DNA from: Gluconacetobacter takamatsuzukensis
GTDB lineage: Bacteria; Pseudomonadota; Alphaproteobacteria; Acetobacterales; Acetobacteraceae
Direction of reading: 5' to 3'
DNA length: 64,000 nt
Assembly: GCF_014174275.1 (NCBI RefSeq)
Contig: NZ_JABEQK010000005.1
Location: 124,001 to 188,000, forward strand
Positions 17,928 to 26,679 of the stretch are shown in pieces. Both the position numbers and the translations under genes were made by a program. The notes beneath the pieces were generated by a model. That model was not told where the DNA came from. It saw nothing but the letters and a program-made list of their open reading frames with translations, and did no database searches. How positions within the stretch are numbered: position 1 is the stretch's first letter; every line of letters begins with the position of its first letter.

Positions 17928-18113
17928 AGTGGGGACGGTTTCGGACACATCGCTGCCGGCATATCCTGCGCGCCTGCCCCGCGCCGACGTCCATCGCCCC
18001 CGGGCGCGTGGGCGCGGGCGCATGACGGCGTGCAGGATCGGGCCGTGCCGGGCTGCCCCCGACCGGACATGGTGCCTTCGAAACGGCCCCATCCACAGGA
18101 AGGAGAGACAGGA

Positions 18114-19772
18114 ATGGTGACGATCAGCCCACTGGCCGGCAAGCCGGTTCCGCCCGCGCGCCTGATCGACGTCGCGAAACTGGTCGCGGCCTATTACGAT
18201 CTGAAGCCCGACCCGGCCATTGCCGCCCAGCGCGTTGCCTTCGGGACCTCCGGCCATCGTGGCTCGCCATTCCATACCAGCTTCAACGAAGCCCATATCC
18301 TCGCCGTCAGCCAGGCAGTGTGCGATTATCGTGCCTCCGCCGGGATCGACGGGCCGCTGTTTATCGGGATCGATACCCATGCGGTCTCGCAGCCGGCGCT
18401 GGCCTCGGCGCTGGAGGTGTTTGCCGCCAATGGCGTGGAGACCTTTATCGATGCGCAGGGCGGCTATACCCCGACGCCCGTGATCTCGCACGCCATCCTG
18501 ACCTATAATCGGGGGCGGACCAGCGGGCTGGCGGATGGCGTCGTCATCACGCCCTCGCACAATCCGCCGGAAGATGGCGGCTATAAATACAATCCGCCCC
18601 ATGGCGGGCCCGCCGATACCAACATCACGAAGATCGTCGAGCGGGCGGCCAACGATTTCCTCGCCGCCGGGCTGGCGGGCGTGCGGCGCATTCCGCACGA
18701 GCAGGCGCTGCGCGCTGCCTGCGTGCATCGGCACGACTATATCACCCCCTATGTCGACGATCTGGGCGCGGTGCTGGACATGGAGGCCATCCGTGCCTCC
18801 GACGTTGCCATCGGCATCGACCCGCTGGGCGGGGCGGCCGTGGCCTACTGGCAGCCGATCATCGAGCGCTATCGCCTGAACGCCACCGTGGTCAGCACCG
18901 TGGTCGATCCCACCTTCTCGTTCATGACCGCCGACTGGGACGGGCAGATCCGCATGGATTGTTCGTCGCCCTATGCCATGGCGCGGCTGATCGAGTTGGG
19001 CAGCCGTTTCGACGTCGCCTTTGCCAACGATACCGATGCCGACCGGCACGGCATCGTCGCCGGCACCGACGGGCTGATGAACCCGAACCATTACCTGGCC
19101 ACCGCCATCGATTATCTGTTCGCCAACCGTCCGGGCTGGGGCCCGCAGGCGGCGGTCGGCAAGACGGTCGTCAGCAGCAGCCTGATCGACCGCGTGACCG
19201 CCCGGCTGGGCCGGCGCTTGGTCGAGGTGCCCGTGGGCTTCAAATGGTTCGTCGACGGGCTGATCGACGGCGGGTTCGGCTTTGCCGGCGAGGAAAGCGC
19301 CGGGGCGTCGTTCCTGCGCAAGGACGGCACCGCGTGGACCACCGACAAGGACGGCATCATCCTCGGCCTGCTGGCCGCCGAGATTACCGCCCGCACCGGG
19401 CATAATCCGGGTGTTGCCTATCGCCGGCTGACCGCCGAATTCGGCACGCCCTATTATGCGCGGATCGACGCCCCCGCCACCGCGCCGCAGAAGGCGCTGC
19501 TGAAATCGCTGACGCCCGAGCAGGTCGGGCTGCACGCGCTGGGCGGCGAGCCGATCCGCGCCACGCTGACCCGCGCCCCCGGCAACGATGCCGAAATCGG
19601 CGGGCTGAAGGTGGTGGCGGAGAATGGCTGGTTTGCCGCCCGGCCCTCGGGCACCGAGGATGTCTACAAGATCTACGCCGAGAGCTTTGTCAGCGAAGAC
19701 CATCTGCATCGCATCCAGGACGAGGCGACGAGCGCGATCTCGGCCCTGTTCGCGGCCAGCGCGGCGTCGTAG
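18114..19772 (+). CDS. pgm: phosphoglucomutase (alpha-D-glucose-specific)
   Basis: A 552-residue cytoplasmic enzyme that interconverts glucose-1-phosphate and glucose-6-phosphate. It links glycolysis and the pentose route with UDP-glucose, cellulose and other exopolysaccharide synthesis in acetic acid bacteria. Signs: FGTSGHRG near residue 42, the phosphoserine loop [11 protein letters not shown] near residue 145, the Mg2+-binding DTDADRHG near residue 306, the sugar loop GEESAG near residue 390 and the phosphate-binding [10 protein letters not shown] near residue 512. Length fits E. coli Pgm (546). AGGAAGGAGA lies just ahead of the ATG. It converges with the isoaspartyl peptidase gene, 42 bp away. 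Confidence 0.95.
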   Translation: MVTISPLAGKPVPPARLIDVAKLVAAYYDLKPDPAIAAQRVAFGTSGHRGSPFHTSFNEAHILAVSQAVCDYRASAGIDGPLFIGIDTHAVSQPALASALEVFAANGVETFIDAQGGYTPTPVISHAILTYNRGRTSGLADGVVITPSHNPPEDGGYKYNPPHGGPADTNITKIVERAANDFLAAGLAGVRRIPHEQALRAACVHRHDYITPYVDDLGAVLDMEAIRASDVAIGIDPLGGAAVAYWQPIIERYRLNATVVSTVVDPTFSFMTADWDGQIRMDCSSPYAMARLIELGSRFDVAFANDTDADRHGIVAGTDGLMNPNHYLATAIDYLFANRPGWGPQAAVGKTVVSSSLIDRVTARLGRRLVEVPVGFKWFVDGLIDGGFGFAGEESAGASFLRKDGTAWTTDKDGIILGLLAAEITARTGHNPGVAYRRLTAEFGTPYYARIDAPATAPQKALLKSLTPEQVGLHALGGEPIRATLTRAPGNDAEIGGLKVVAENGWFAARPSGTEDVYKIYAESFVSEDHLHRIQDEATSAISALFAASAAS

Positions 19773-19814
19773 GGCCCCAGGCGGGCGCCGGCCTTGCGGT
19801 CGGCGCCCCCGTCG

Positions 19815-20837
19815 CTATTTGCCGTCGCCGAAGATGGCGACGTGCGAGACGCCGTCCCGCCCCACCCAGGCACGGTACATGCCGCTGGTGTTGAAGGGCA
19901 TGGCGATATCGCCCTGGGCGTCGACCAGGATCGCGCCGCCATCGCCGCCCAGGGCCGGGATTTCGTGGTTGATGACATCCTGCGCCGCGTGATCGAGGGC
20001 TTCGTGCATCATGGTCACGCGCATGCAGATTTCGTGTGCCGCAACGGTGCGGATATAGAACTCGCCCCAGCCCGTTCCCGACATCGCGCAGCCGGCATTG
20101 GCGTAGGTGCCGGCCCCGATCAGCGGGGAGTCGCCCACGCGGCCCCATAATTTGTCGGTCATGCCGCCGGTCGAGGTGCCGGCCGCCAGGTGCCCCGCGC
20201 GATCGAGCGCAACCGCGCCGACCGTGCCGAAATGGCGGTCGGTCGTCTCGTCGGCATGCTGGCTGTGGGCCGCATCTTCCTTCAGCGCCTTCTGCAACTG
20301 GTCCCAGCGGCGCTGGGTCCAGAAATAGGAGGAATCCACCAGCGGAATCTTCTGCGTCACGGCGAAGGCCTCGGCCCCGTCGCCGATCAGCAGCACATGC
20401 TGGGAGTGTTCCATCACCGCGCGGGCCAGCGTGATCGGGTTGCGCACATGCGCCACCCCGGCGACCGCGCCGGCCTGGAGCGTGGCGCCGTCCATGATCG
20501 CCGCGTCCATTTCGTTACGCCGGTCGTGGGTGAAGACGGCACCCTTGCCGGCATTGAAGTTCGGGTCGTCCTCCAGCACCCGGATCGCGGCCACCACCGC
20601 GTCCTTTGCCGGCTGGCCGGCCTTGAGGGCCGTGTATCCGGCCTGCAATGCCCGGTCCAGTGCCGCCTTCACGATCTGCTGGCGCTCGACCGACATGTCG
20701 GCCTTGATGACCCCGGCGCCACCATGGATCACCATCACCGGCACCGTGTCGGCCCGTGCCTGGCCGCCGGACCACAGGGCTGCCGCCAATGCCGCGACCG
20801 CTGCCAGGGGCCTGGGCCCGATTCCGTTCTTGCTCAT
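19815..20837 (-). CDS. isoaspartyl peptidase / plant-type L-asparaginase, exported
   Basis: A 340-residue N-terminal-nucleophile hydrolase precursor. A signal peptide covers residues 1-29 (cleavage after GQARA). The mature chain begins VPVMVIHGGAG and contains the autocleavage site FG-TVGAVALD with catalytic Thr205. The GTSTGG and GDSPLIGAGTYA segments of the beta chain complete the active site. The enzyme should hydrolyse beta-aspartyl peptides and asparagine in the periplasm. Export is less usual than the cytoplasmic E. coli IaaA. GAGG precedes the ATG. It lies downstream of the deaminase gene on the same strand but is separated from it by a strong palindromic element, so it likely has its own promoter. 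Confidence 0.9.
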   Translation of the reverse strand: MSKNGIGPRPLAAVAALAAALWSGGQARADTVPVMVIHGGAGVIKADMSVERQQIVKAALDRALQAGYTALKAGQPAKDAVVAAIRVLEDDPNFNAGKGAVFTHDRRNEMDAAIMDGATLQAGAVAGVAHVRNPITLARAVMEHSQHVLLIGDGAEAFAVTQKIPLVDSSYFWTQRRWDQLQKALKEDAAHSQHADETTDRHFGTVGAVALDRAGHLAAGTSTGGMTDKLWGRVGDSPLIGAGTYANAGCAMSGTGWGEFYIRTVAAHEICMRVTMMHEALDHAAQDVINHEIPALGGDGGAILVDAQGDIAMPFNTSGMYRAWVGRDGVSHVAIFGDGK

Positions 20838-20886
20838 TCTTCACCTCGGCTGTGTGGCGGCACGCTACCATCGGAATCGTAATGAA

Positions 20887-21017
20887 CAAGGGTGTTCTTT
20901 TTTTGAAAAAAGAACCAAAAAACTTTGATTCGTTCGGGAGTTTTTGGCTGGGGCACGCAACGCCCCCCGAACGGATAAAAGTCTTTTTGCTTCTTTTTCT
21001 TCAGAAAAAGAAGGCCT
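20887..21017. repeat. palindromic A/T-rich intergenic element, MITE- or REP-like, with three hairpins
   Basis: Hairpin 1: GTTCTTTTTT (20894-20903) with AAAAAAGAAC (20906-20915). Central hairpin: TTCGTTCGGG (20929-20938) with CCCGAACGGA (20966-20975), nine of ten pairs, enclosing GGGGC (20950-20954) and GCCCC (20962-20966). Hairpin 3: CTTCTTTTTC (20990-20999) with GAAAAAGAAG (21004-21013). The left and right halves are imperfect inverted copies of each other, so the whole is one large palindrome. It starts eight bases after the stop of the deaminase gene and can serve as its terminator. Its symmetry and composition, unlike the surrounding GC-rich DNA, suggest a dispersed repeat; this needs a genome search. 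Confidence 0.65.
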
Positions 21018-21021
21018 TCCC

Positions 21022-22377
21022 TTACCTGTCCAGCCGCTGGATGCGCCGTGCCTCACGCGCATGGTCACGCAGGATATCCCCCAGATTGGCCAGCAGCGGC
21101 ACCCCGTCCGACACCAGCACCCTGCCGTTGACGATGGTGGTGCCCGCCGCGGCCGGCGCGCAGCGGAGCCAGGCCTCGACCGGATCGCTGAGCGCGCCGG
21201 CGGCTGCGACCTCGGACATCGACCAGATGACCAGGTCGGCGCAGGCGCCGGGGCGGAGGTGCCCGATTTCGTCTTCCCACCCCAGGCAGGCGGCGCCGCC
21301 GCGCGTTGCCATGTCCAGCGCGTCGCGTGCCGACATGGCGTGGGGGCCGTGGCGGAAGCGCCCCAGCAGCAGGGCCATGCGGGTTTCCAGCCACATCGAG
21401 GCATGGTCGGTCGAGGCCGAGCCGTCGCAGCCCAGGCCGACGCGCATGCCGCGGCGCCGCATGTCCAGCGCATCGGCCGTGCCGCCGCCGATCATCATGT
21501 TGGAGCAGGGGCATTGCGCGGTGCAGACGCCGGCGCGGGCCAGGCGGTCGATCTCGTCGCCCGTGGGGTAGATGTAATGCGCGACCCATGAGCGGGGGGT
21601 GGCCCAGCCGACGCGCTCGAAATACTCCGTGGGTGTGCAGCCGTAGATTTCGGCGCAATAGCTGTCCTCGTCATGATCTTCCGCAAGGTGGGTGTGCAGG
21701 CGCAGATCGTGCTTTTCGGCCAGGCGTGCGGATTCCGTCATGATGCGTTCCGACACGCTGAACAGCGAGCACGGTGCCAGCGCCACCCGCCCCATCGCGC
21801 CCGGTGCCGGATCGTGGAACGCCGCGACCAGACGTTCGCTGTCGGCCAGGATCGTGTCTTCGTCCTGCACCACCGAGGCGGGGGGCAGGCCGCCATCCTC
21901 GACCGATCGCGTCATGGAGCCGCGCGTGGCATGGAAGCGGAAGCCGATATCGCGGGCCGCGCGGAACTGCGCGTCGATCAGGAATGGCCGGGGATGGACG
22001 TACATATGGTCCATCGAGGTGGTGCAGCCGCCCATCAGCAGTTCGACCATGGCCACGCTGGTCGAGAGATAGACCGATTCCTCGTCCAGGTCGGCCCAGA
22101 GCGGGTAGAGGCCCTGGAGCCATTCGAACAGCGTGCCGTTCGTCACCGGGGCGTAGGCGCGCGTCAGGTTCTGGTACATATGGTGATGCGCGTTGACCAG
22201 TCCGGGCGTGACCAGCCGGCCTTGGGCCGAGATGACCGATTGCGCCGCCGGCGCGTCCCGGGACCCATCGCCGATGGCGTGGACGCGACCGTCCTTGATC
22301 GCCAGCCAGCCATTCGCGACTTCCCAGCCGCGATCGATGTAAAGATAGGCGTCCGTGACCAGCAGATCGACCGTCAT
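21022..22377 (-). CDS. 8-oxoguanine deaminase-type amidohydrolase
   Basis: A 451-residue zinc amidohydrolase of the cytosine deaminase/ATZ-TRZ group. Metal and catalytic motifs: PGLVNAHHHMYQNLTRA (His64-66), HTHLAED in the middle, a His in SWVAHYIYP, and GCDGSASTDHASM with the catalytic Asp. The combination with GGCTTSMDHMYVHP and PCSNMMIGGG matches 8-oxoguanine deaminases, which convert 8-oxoguanine to urate, rather than guanine deaminase. Atrazine-type hydrolases are relatives, so the substrate is likely but not proven. The chosen ATG follows GGGGGAA; a frame 13 codons longer exists. No purine catabolism genes are adjacent. Confidence 0.82.
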   Translation of the reverse strand: MTVDLLVTDAYLYIDRGWEVANGWLAIKDGRVHAIGDGSRDAPAAQSVISAQGRLVTPGLVNAHHHMYQNLTRAYAPVTNGTLFEWLQGLYPLWADLDEESVYLSTSVAMVELLMGGCTTSMDHMYVHPRPFLIDAQFRAARDIGFRFHATRGSMTRSVEDGGLPPASVVQDEDTILADSERLVAAFHDPAPGAMGRVALAPCSLFSVSERIMTESARLAEKHDLRLHTHLAEDHDEDSYCAEIYGCTPTEYFERVGWATPRSWVAHYIYPTGDEIDRLARAGVCTAQCPCSNMMIGGGTADALDMRRRGMRVGLGCDGSASTDHASMWLETRMALLLGRFRHGPHAMSARDALDMATRGGAACLGWEDEIGHLRPGACADLVIWSMSEVAAAGALSDPVEAWLRCAPAAAGTTIVNGRVLVSDGVPLLANLGDILRDHAREARRIQRLDR

Positions 22378-22651
22378 GACGGTTCCCCCGTTACCGAATG
22401 TCAGGGTGACGAGCACCCTGTCGCGATGAAGCCCTGTCCCGGAGGTGCGAAGTCCGGATCGTCATCAAGTTCGGTACTGAACGGGCGTGGAGCGGGTGTT
22501 TTTACCAGCGAACATGTGCCGTGGCCAGGCTTTCCCGCACGCGGCGGTGCGGGCCTGCCTTGCCGGGCGCGCGGCCGCATGGTCAGAATGCGGGCCACTG
22601 GCGAGACGGTGCGGAGCGGCGCCCCTGCCCAGGCATGACGGGGAGCGGGAT

Positions 22652-23926
22652 ATGGCCGACAGTATTTCGACCAGGCGGTTGCGGCACCGGGGCGGGCTTC
22701 TTCTTGCCCTGCTCGCGCCTTTCGTTCTTCCGTTGCATGCAGCGCGGGCCGGGGGTGCGGACCCGACCTTCCGCATCGTCGAGAGCGTGCCGGAGGGTAG
22801 CGTGTACGGCGAGCCGGGCGTGGCGCGCACCCAGCCCGTGTGGCTGGATATGATCCGCCATGCCAGCCGCACGATCGACGTGGCGCAGTTCTATATTACC
22901 GACCGTCCCGGTCGTGCGATGTCGGCCGTGATCCAGGCGCTGGTGGACCGGGCCAATGCCGGTGTCCAGGTGCGTCTGGTCGTGGACGACAGTTTCCTCA
23001 AGGAGACCGGGCCGGTTCTGGAACGGTTGAAGCCTGTCCGCAATATCCGGATCGAGACCTTGCCGGCGCAGCGCCTGACGGGCGGGGTGCTGCATGCCAA
23101 GTTCATGATCGTCGACGGGCGGCAGGTCTTTGTCGGCAGCCAGAACTGGGACTGGCGGGCGCTGGAGGAGATCCATGAAATCGGTGCTGCCATCGACGAT
23201 GTTGCCGTTGGCGGCAGTTTCGAGACCGCGTTCGAGACCCTGTGGGCACTGGGCGGCGGCCGCACCCTGCCCCAGACGCGCATGCAGCCGCCCGACGCGC
23301 GGCCGATCGCGACCGCATTCGCGCCGGTCATGCTGCGCGATGCGGGCGGCGAGAGCGTGATCGCCTTCCCTGCCTTCAGCCCGCCCATGATGATGCCGGA
23401 CGTGCTGACGGCGGAAGAACCTTCTTTGGTCACGATGATCCATGCGGCGCGGCATGTCTTCCGGCTTCAGGTGCTGACGCTGAGCGCGCTGAAACATTAT
23501 GGCCCGAAAGGATATTGGCCCGAGCTGGACACGGCGTTGCGCGATGCGGCGGCGCGGGGCGTGTCGGTGCAGATCATCGTGTCGAACTGGGCGCTGGGCG
23601 AGCCGATGCAATCCTATCTGAAGAGCCTGGCCGCGATGCCGAACATTGACGTGAAATTCAGCACTGTTCCGCAGGGGTCCGGCGGCTTCATCCCGTTTGC
23701 CCGCGTCGAGCACTGCAAATATGCCGTCGCCGACGACGATGCCGTGTATATCGGCACCGGCAACTGGGAGTGGAGCTATTTCAACACTACCGTCGATGCC
23801 TCGATCTTTGTCCATGGCCATGGGCCGGCCGCGACCCTGAACCGGATCTTCGCGCGCGACTGGAGCGGCCCCTATGTGACCCCGATCGTGCCCGGCACGC
23901 AGTATGCGCCCATCAAGCCGGGCTGA
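22652..23926 (+). CDS. exported phospholipase D superfamily protein, PLD3/PLD4-like
   Basis: A 424-residue protein with a signal peptide (residues 1-32) and two HKD motifs: His148-Lys150-Asp155 in LHAKFMIVDG and His354-Lys356-Asp361 in EHCKYAVADD. Flanking stretches VGSQNWDWRALEEIHEIG and YIGTGNWEWSYFNTT, and the spacing between the motifs, resemble vertebrate PLD3/PLD4 and poxvirus K4-type proteins more than bacterial cardiolipin synthases. The family includes 5' exonucleases and lipid transphosphatidylases, so a periplasmic nuclease or lipase role is possible. GGGGAGCGGG precedes the ATG. The gene stands alone between the deaminase and the chemoreceptor. Confidence 0.85.
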   Translation: MADSISTRRLRHRGGLLLALLAPFVLPLHAARAGGADPTFRIVESVPEGSVYGEPGVARTQPVWLDMIRHASRTIDVAQFYITDRPGRAMSAVIQALVDRANAGVQVRLVVDDSFLKETGPVLERLKPVRNIRIETLPAQRLTGGVLHAKFMIVDGRQVFVGSQNWDWRALEEIHEIGAAIDDVAVGGSFETAFETLWALGGGRTLPQTRMQPPDARPIATAFAPVMLRDAGGESVIAFPAFSPPMMMPDVLTAEEPSLVTMIHAARHVFRLQVLTLSALKHYGPKGYWPELDTALRDAAARGVSVQIIVSNWALGEPMQSYLKSLAAMPNIDVKFSTVPQGSGGFIPFARVEHCKYAVADDDAVYIGTGNWEWSYFNTTVDASIFVHGHGPAATLNRIFARDWSGPYVTPIVPGTQYAPIKPG

Positions 23927-24105
23927 TCGCGCCACGCGGGAACTCTGGCGTGCCGACTGGACAGGGCGCCGAGCCCCGCCTAGCATCGGATACGGTATCC
24001 CCGACTCTCCCCCGAACACAATAAGGGTGGAAATAATAAAAATCAGGGATATGGAAAATAAAAAATAACGTTCGTTCGATAAAAAATAGAATCCGGTGCG
24101 AAACG

Positions 24106-26076
24106 ATGCTCAAGAGCCTAGACAAAGCCGACCAAGCTGTTCGAGTCGTTAGAACAAACTCGCGCCTGGAACATCTGACTTCTGATAGTTTTCAATTTTC
24201 GGGCATGCCGGCGAAACTGGCCATCGTCTATCTTTCTCCCCATATCAATTTCCAGTCGACGATCGATGCCGTTCTTCGCCATGCCGGCAAGACGAAGATC
24301 GTCGCGACGATGACAGCGGGGGAACTCTGCTCCGACGGCCATGATCCGCGCGCGTCCCTCTATTGCGATGCGAGCGCACCGTGGGACAATGTGGTGATCC
24401 AGATCTTCAGTCCGGAACTGATCGACGATCTTTCGATCCACGCCGTTCCCCTTGAGCAGGAATCCGGTTCGCGAAGCCGCGCCGCCACCTCGGATGAAAA
24501 GGTCGCGCAGATCAGCGCGCATCTGTCCCGGGTCACGGTGCCCTTTGTGATTACGGCGCGAGACACGTTCGCCTTCACACTCATCGACGGGCTGGCAAAG
24601 GCGGAGAACCATTTCGCCGAAGCGATCTACAAATCCGAAAGATTTCCCTGCACATTCATCGGTGGATCGTCAGCCGGGAAACTGGATTTCAGAACCACCT
24701 GTGTGTTCGACGGCAGGCAGACGCTGCGAAATCATGCCGTCATCGCATTCGTGAAGCTGTCCAGCAATTTCGCATTCAGTATTTTCAAGACACAGAATTT
24801 CGTCAATACGCGGAAATCCTTCATCATTGCGGAAGCCGATACGCAAAGCCGAACCGCGCGATCCGTCATCGACCGCAAGACCACGAATGCGGTCAATATC
24901 CTCGACGTGCTGTGCAACCTGATGTCATGCGGAAAGGAGCGGATACGCCAGGCGCTGGAAGGCCACACCTTCGCCCTGTCCATAGAAGGCGAGTTGTATA
25001 TCCGGTCGATTTCCGACATCGATCTCGATCAGGGTACCGTTTCGTTCTATGCCGACGTCAGCGTGGGAGACGAACTCTTCCTGCTGCAAGGAACCGATTT
25101 CAACCGCACGACCCGGTCGGATCTGCAGAACTTCCTGCGCGGCAAGCCCGAGCCGGTGGGCGCCATTCTCAATGATTGCATCCTGCGCCGCCTGAACAAT
25201 GCCCGTCATTTGCACGAACTGGACGGGATGTGGCCGATGCCGGTCGCCGGCTTCTCCTCGTTCGGCGAATTCCTCGGCATCAACATGAACCAGACCCTTA
25301 CCGCAACCGTGTTTTTCCGGCTGGACGACGATCACGTCTTCCGGGACGAATTCATCGAATATTTTCCGATAAATTACGGGCGGTTCTGCCAGTATTTCCT
25401 GAGATCCCGCCTGAACCAGCAAAAGATCCTGAACGATATCCGCAAGAACCTGATCGACAGACTGGTCGATTTCATCCAGCGCACAGCGCAGGTCAGCACG
25501 GAACTCGAACAGATCGTCAGGCAGACCGAGGGAACCCTCGCCACCATGGGGGATGTGCGGAACGAGCTGGAAAACCGGATGACGAGCCTGGCGTCCGACG
25601 ATCACAAGGGTGTTCTGGAAAAGGAATTCCAGAATGTCATCCGCATGACCGAGGAATTGTTCAGCATCGTCTCGATCATCGAGAAGATCTCTCTCCAGAC
25701 GAATATCCTGTCCCTGAACGCCAGCGTGGAAGCCGCCCGCGTGGGCCAGCATGGCAGGGGCTTTGCCGTCATTGCAAACGAGATCAGGACGCTGGCCCAC
25801 AACACCCGGGAGAGCGTGACAAGGAGCCAGAAATCCCTGTCCGGCGTAAAAAGCTCGATCGGCGTCCTGGGAACACATATCGAGCAGTCGGAGAAGAAGC
25901 TCGCCACGGCACAGACCGATTACGGCGAGATCTCCAACCGCATCAGCAACATGTTCTCGTCCTTCGAACAGATTAACGAGGTCATGCATTCCGTCGAGGA
26001 AATGTCGAACCAGCAGGCCATGCTGATCCGCAATGTTGAACAGGATATCCTGCGCCTGAAGAAAATCGAACAATAG
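24106..26076 (+). CDS. soluble methyl-accepting chemotaxis-type protein with FIST domains
   Basis: A 656-residue protein with no membrane segment or HAMP domain. Residues about 15-250 form a FIST_N sensory domain and about 265-430 a FIST_C domain (FSSFGEFLG near its end). These lead into a coiled coil and the receptor signalling tip LNASVEAARVGQHGRGFAVIANE, with the GRGF motif near residue 550. Helical arms of about 95-105 residues lie on each side. FIST domains are thought to bind small ligands such as amino acids. It should signal to CheA/CheW from the cytoplasm; no che gene is nearby. Base composition is less GC-rich than its neighbours, and the 80 bp upstream are very AT-rich, suggesting transfer. 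The ATG lacks a strong ribosome site. Confidence 0.88.
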   Translation: MLKSLDKADQAVRVVRTNSRLEHLTSDSFQFSGMPAKLAIVYLSPHINFQSTIDAVLRHAGKTKIVATMTAGELCSDGHDPRASLYCDASAPWDNVVIQIFSPELIDDLSIHAVPLEQESGSRSRAATSDEKVAQISAHLSRVTVPFVITARDTFAFTLIDGLAKAENHFAEAIYKSERFPCTFIGGSSAGKLDFRTTCVFDGRQTLRNHAVIAFVKLSSNFAFSIFKTQNFVNTRKSFIIAEADTQSRTARSVIDRKTTNAVNILDVLCNLMSCGKERIRQALEGHTFALSIEGELYIRSISDIDLDQGTVSFYADVSVGDELFLLQGTDFNRTTRSDLQNFLRGKPEPVGAILNDCILRRLNNARHLHELDGMWPMPVAGFSSFGEFLGINMNQTLTATVFFRLDDDHVFRDEFIEYFPINYGRFCQYFLRSRLNQQKILNDIRKNLIDRLVDFIQRTAQVSTELEQIVRQTEGTLATMGDVRNELENRMTSLASDDHKGVLEKEFQNVIRMTEELFSIVSIIEKISLQTNILSLNASVEAARVGQHGRGFAVIANEIRTLAHNTRESVTRSQKSLSGVKSSIGVLGTHIEQSEKKLATAQTDYGEISNRISNMFSSFEQINEVMHSVEEMSNQQAMLIRNVEQDILRLKKIEQ

Positions 26077-26115
26077 GAGACAGGCCGTCGGTCCCGTGCC
26101 CGGCGGCGATGCCGC

Positions 26116-26679
26116 TCACGCGTCCTGTTTCTTTCGCGCGTCCGCCGGCGGTCCTGATGTCATGCTGGGCAGGACGTCGTCGCGCAGCAGCAATCCGTGC
26201 ATCAGTGCCGCCGCGAGATGGACCAGCACGACGCCGAACAGGATCAGCGCCAGCCATGTATGCAGGTGGCGCAGCAGGGCGAACAGTGCCGGGTCGTGCG
26301 GCAGGATGGGCGGCAGTGCGAAGCCCGGCCACATCGCCACCGGATAGGCGCCGGCCGACAGCATGCCCCAGCCCACGAGCGGCAGCGCGATCATGAGGGC
26401 ATAGAGCACGATATGCGACAGCCGCGCCGCCGTGCGCAGGGCCGGTGGCAAGGTGTCGGGCAATGGCGGGACGCGGATCAGCAGGCGGTTGACCAGTCGG
26501 ACCAAGGCCAGGGCCAGGATGCAGATCCCCAGCGGGCGATGCAGGTCGACCAGCTGGTGATAGGCCGGTCCCACGGTCGTGACCATGACGATGCCGACGA
26601 ACAGCATCGTCAGGATCATCGCGGCCATCAGCCAGTGCAGGATGCGGGCGAAAAGGGGAAAATGCTCGACCGGACGCAT
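26116..26679 (-). CDS. cytochrome b561 family membrane protein
   Basis: A 187-residue protein with four predicted membrane helices. Heme-ligand-type histidines lie in the first helix (RILHW), the DLHRPLG segment and the last helix region (RHLHTWLA), as in bacterial b561/YceJ proteins that carry electrons from ubiquinol. The start ATG overlaps the stop of the upstream SrpA gene by one base (TAATG), with GGAGAACA as ribosome site inside that gene. Pairing of SrpA-type catalase with b561 is a recurrent arrangement and suggests the b561 supplies electrons to the peroxidase. It converges with the chemoreceptor gene. Confidence 0.9.
   Translation of the reverse strand: MRPVEHFPLFARILHWLMAAMILTMLFVGIVMVTTVGPAYHQLVDLHRPLGICILALALVRLVNRLLIRVPPLPDTLPPALRTAARLSHIVLYALMIALPLVGWGMLSAGAYPVAMWPGFALPPILPHDPALFALLRHLHTWLALILFGVVLVHLAAALMHGLLLRDDVLPSMTSGPPADARKKQDA

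Noticed and set aside
20881-21021. Possible CRISPR-like or tRNA-like structure in the A/T-rich palindrome
   Set aside because: No regularly spaced repeats with unique spacers and no cloverleaf; the inverted-copy arrangement fits a palindromic element.
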